Positions 15,407 to 16,800 of a DNA stretch of 16,800 nucleotides are shown piece by piece. Positions within the stretch are counted from its first letter, which is position 1. Each line of letters begins with the position of its first letter. This stretch comes from Sulfurimonas sp. (GTDB lineage Bacteria > Campylobacterota > Campylobacteria > Campylobacterales > Sulfurimonadaceae). Under the pieces are notes generated by a model. That model made no database searches and was not told the origin of the DNA. It saw only the letters and a list, made by a program, of their open reading frames with translations. Made by a program: the position numbers and the translations under genes. Location: the NCBI GenBank assembly GCA_015663215.1, contig DQSP01000154.1, positions 1 through 16,800 of the forward strand. Direction: 5' to 3'.

Positions 15407-15967
15407 ATGTATTTAGCAATAAAAAATTATTTTAACAAAATGAAAGGATTTGAAAAAAGTCCTAAACACAGACAAGTATCCGAAATACTTTGGTCAGGTT
15501 TAGGAGCTTTTTTAGCCATCATAGCTATATCTATTTTTGCAAACTACTTATCAACTAGTACTATGGATAACTTCTTTCTCATAGGCTCTTTTGGTGCTTC
15601 AGCAGTACTTATCTATGGTGCCCCACAACTTGATTTTTCACAACCGAGAAACTTCATAGGAGGGCATATCATCTCAACTCTTGTTGGTGTGCTTATCTAT
15701 AAGTTTCTTTCCTTTGACTTGATGATACTAAGTGCCTTAGCAGTTTCACTCTCCATAATTGCGATGCATCTAACAGCAACTATGCACCCACCAGGAGGAG
15801 CAACAGCCCTTATCTCCATCATAGGAAGTGAGCAAATCCACGAACTAGGGTTTTACCTTATCATATCACCAATTTTGTTGGTATCATTTGTCATGTTGTT
15901 TATAGCACTCTTTATCAACAACCTGTCATCTAATCCAAAAAGGTTTTATCCTAAGTACTGGGTATAG
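15407..15967 (+). CDS. HPP family integral membrane protein
   Basis: A 186-residue inner-membrane protein with the family-defining motif HPP at 127-129 in TMHPPGGATALI, and the conserved PRNFIGGH (80-87). Five hydrophobic segments lie at about 27-48, 56-73, 85-102, 104-121 and 147-173. Plant and cyanobacterial HPP proteins have been linked to nitrite transport; whether that holds here is unknown, and there are no nitrogen genes nearby. It has its own promoter and ribosome site and appears to be a single-gene unit, ending 52 bases before ligA. Length is typical of the short bacterial members, without the C-terminal CBS domains that some carry. Confidence 0.88.
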   Translation: MYLAIKNYFNKMKGFEKSPKHRQVSEILWSGLGAFLAIIAISIFANYLSTSTMDNFFLIGSFGASAVLIYGAPQLDFSQPRNFIGGHIISTLVGVLIYKFLSFDLMILSALAVSLSIIAMHLTATMHPPGGATALISIIGSEQIHELGFYLIISPILLVSFVMLFIALFINNLSSNPKRFYPKYWV

Positions 15968-16010
15968 CTATTGTGATATTCTTAAACTCCTCAAAGAGAT
16001 TTTTAGATAA

Positions 16011-16800
<790 letters not shown>

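Overview
The window is ordinary, densely coded, AT-rich chromosome of a Campylobacterota bacterium, most likely a Sulfurimonas-like free-living member. Four things point there: the run rplI-hslV-hslU-era-csd6 (the order I recall from Helicobacter pylori HP0514-HP0518), a helical-cell-shape peptidoglycan hydrolase pair, a FlaG gene, and a low-GC vibrioid/helical lifestyle kit with an MSHA-like pilus. I see no insertion sequence, phage, CRISPR array, rRNA or tRNA.

Region 1 (minus strand, 10629 down to 1) is one uninterrupted co-directional run of 12 genes. Every junction overlaps by a few bases or is separated by at most 23 bases. In transcription order: argG (argininosuccinate synthase), a ferredoxin-thioredoxin-reductase/rhodanese fusion, rplI (ribosomal protein L9), hslV and hslU (ATP-dependent protease), era (ribosome-assembly GTPase), a csd6/pgp2-like L,D-carboxypeptidase, a csd4/pgp1-like M14 carboxypeptidase, then mshI, mshJ, mshK and the 5' part of an mshL secretin. 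The last four are the inner-membrane platform and outer-membrane pore of a type IV pilus or DNA-uptake machine. The secretin carries an in-frame 12-base tandem repeat that runs off the left edge. The only clear promoter for the run is an extended -10 element just upstream of argG.

Region 2 (10735-11118, minus) is a solitary flaG with a near-perfect flagellar sigma-28 promoter.

Region 3 (11240-14276, plus) is a four-gene overlapping set: an MFS exporter, an 83-residue membrane protein, an 89-residue soluble protein, and a MATE efflux protein. The MATE gene lacks a canonical start codon; its coding frame runs well upstream of the first ATG.

Region 4 holds a HemF-like coproporphyrinogen III oxidase (minus, convergent with the MATE gene), an HPP-family membrane protein (plus), and the first 260 codons of ligA (NAD-dependent DNA ligase) running off the right edge.

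No stretch over 300 bases lacks a gene; the longest gap is the 121-base flaG/MFS divergent region. The best leads are the MATE start region, the secretin repeat, the canonical His zinc ligand in the Csd4 homologue, and the physical linkage of cell-shape and pilus genes to housekeeping genes. I did not find a new multigene system.
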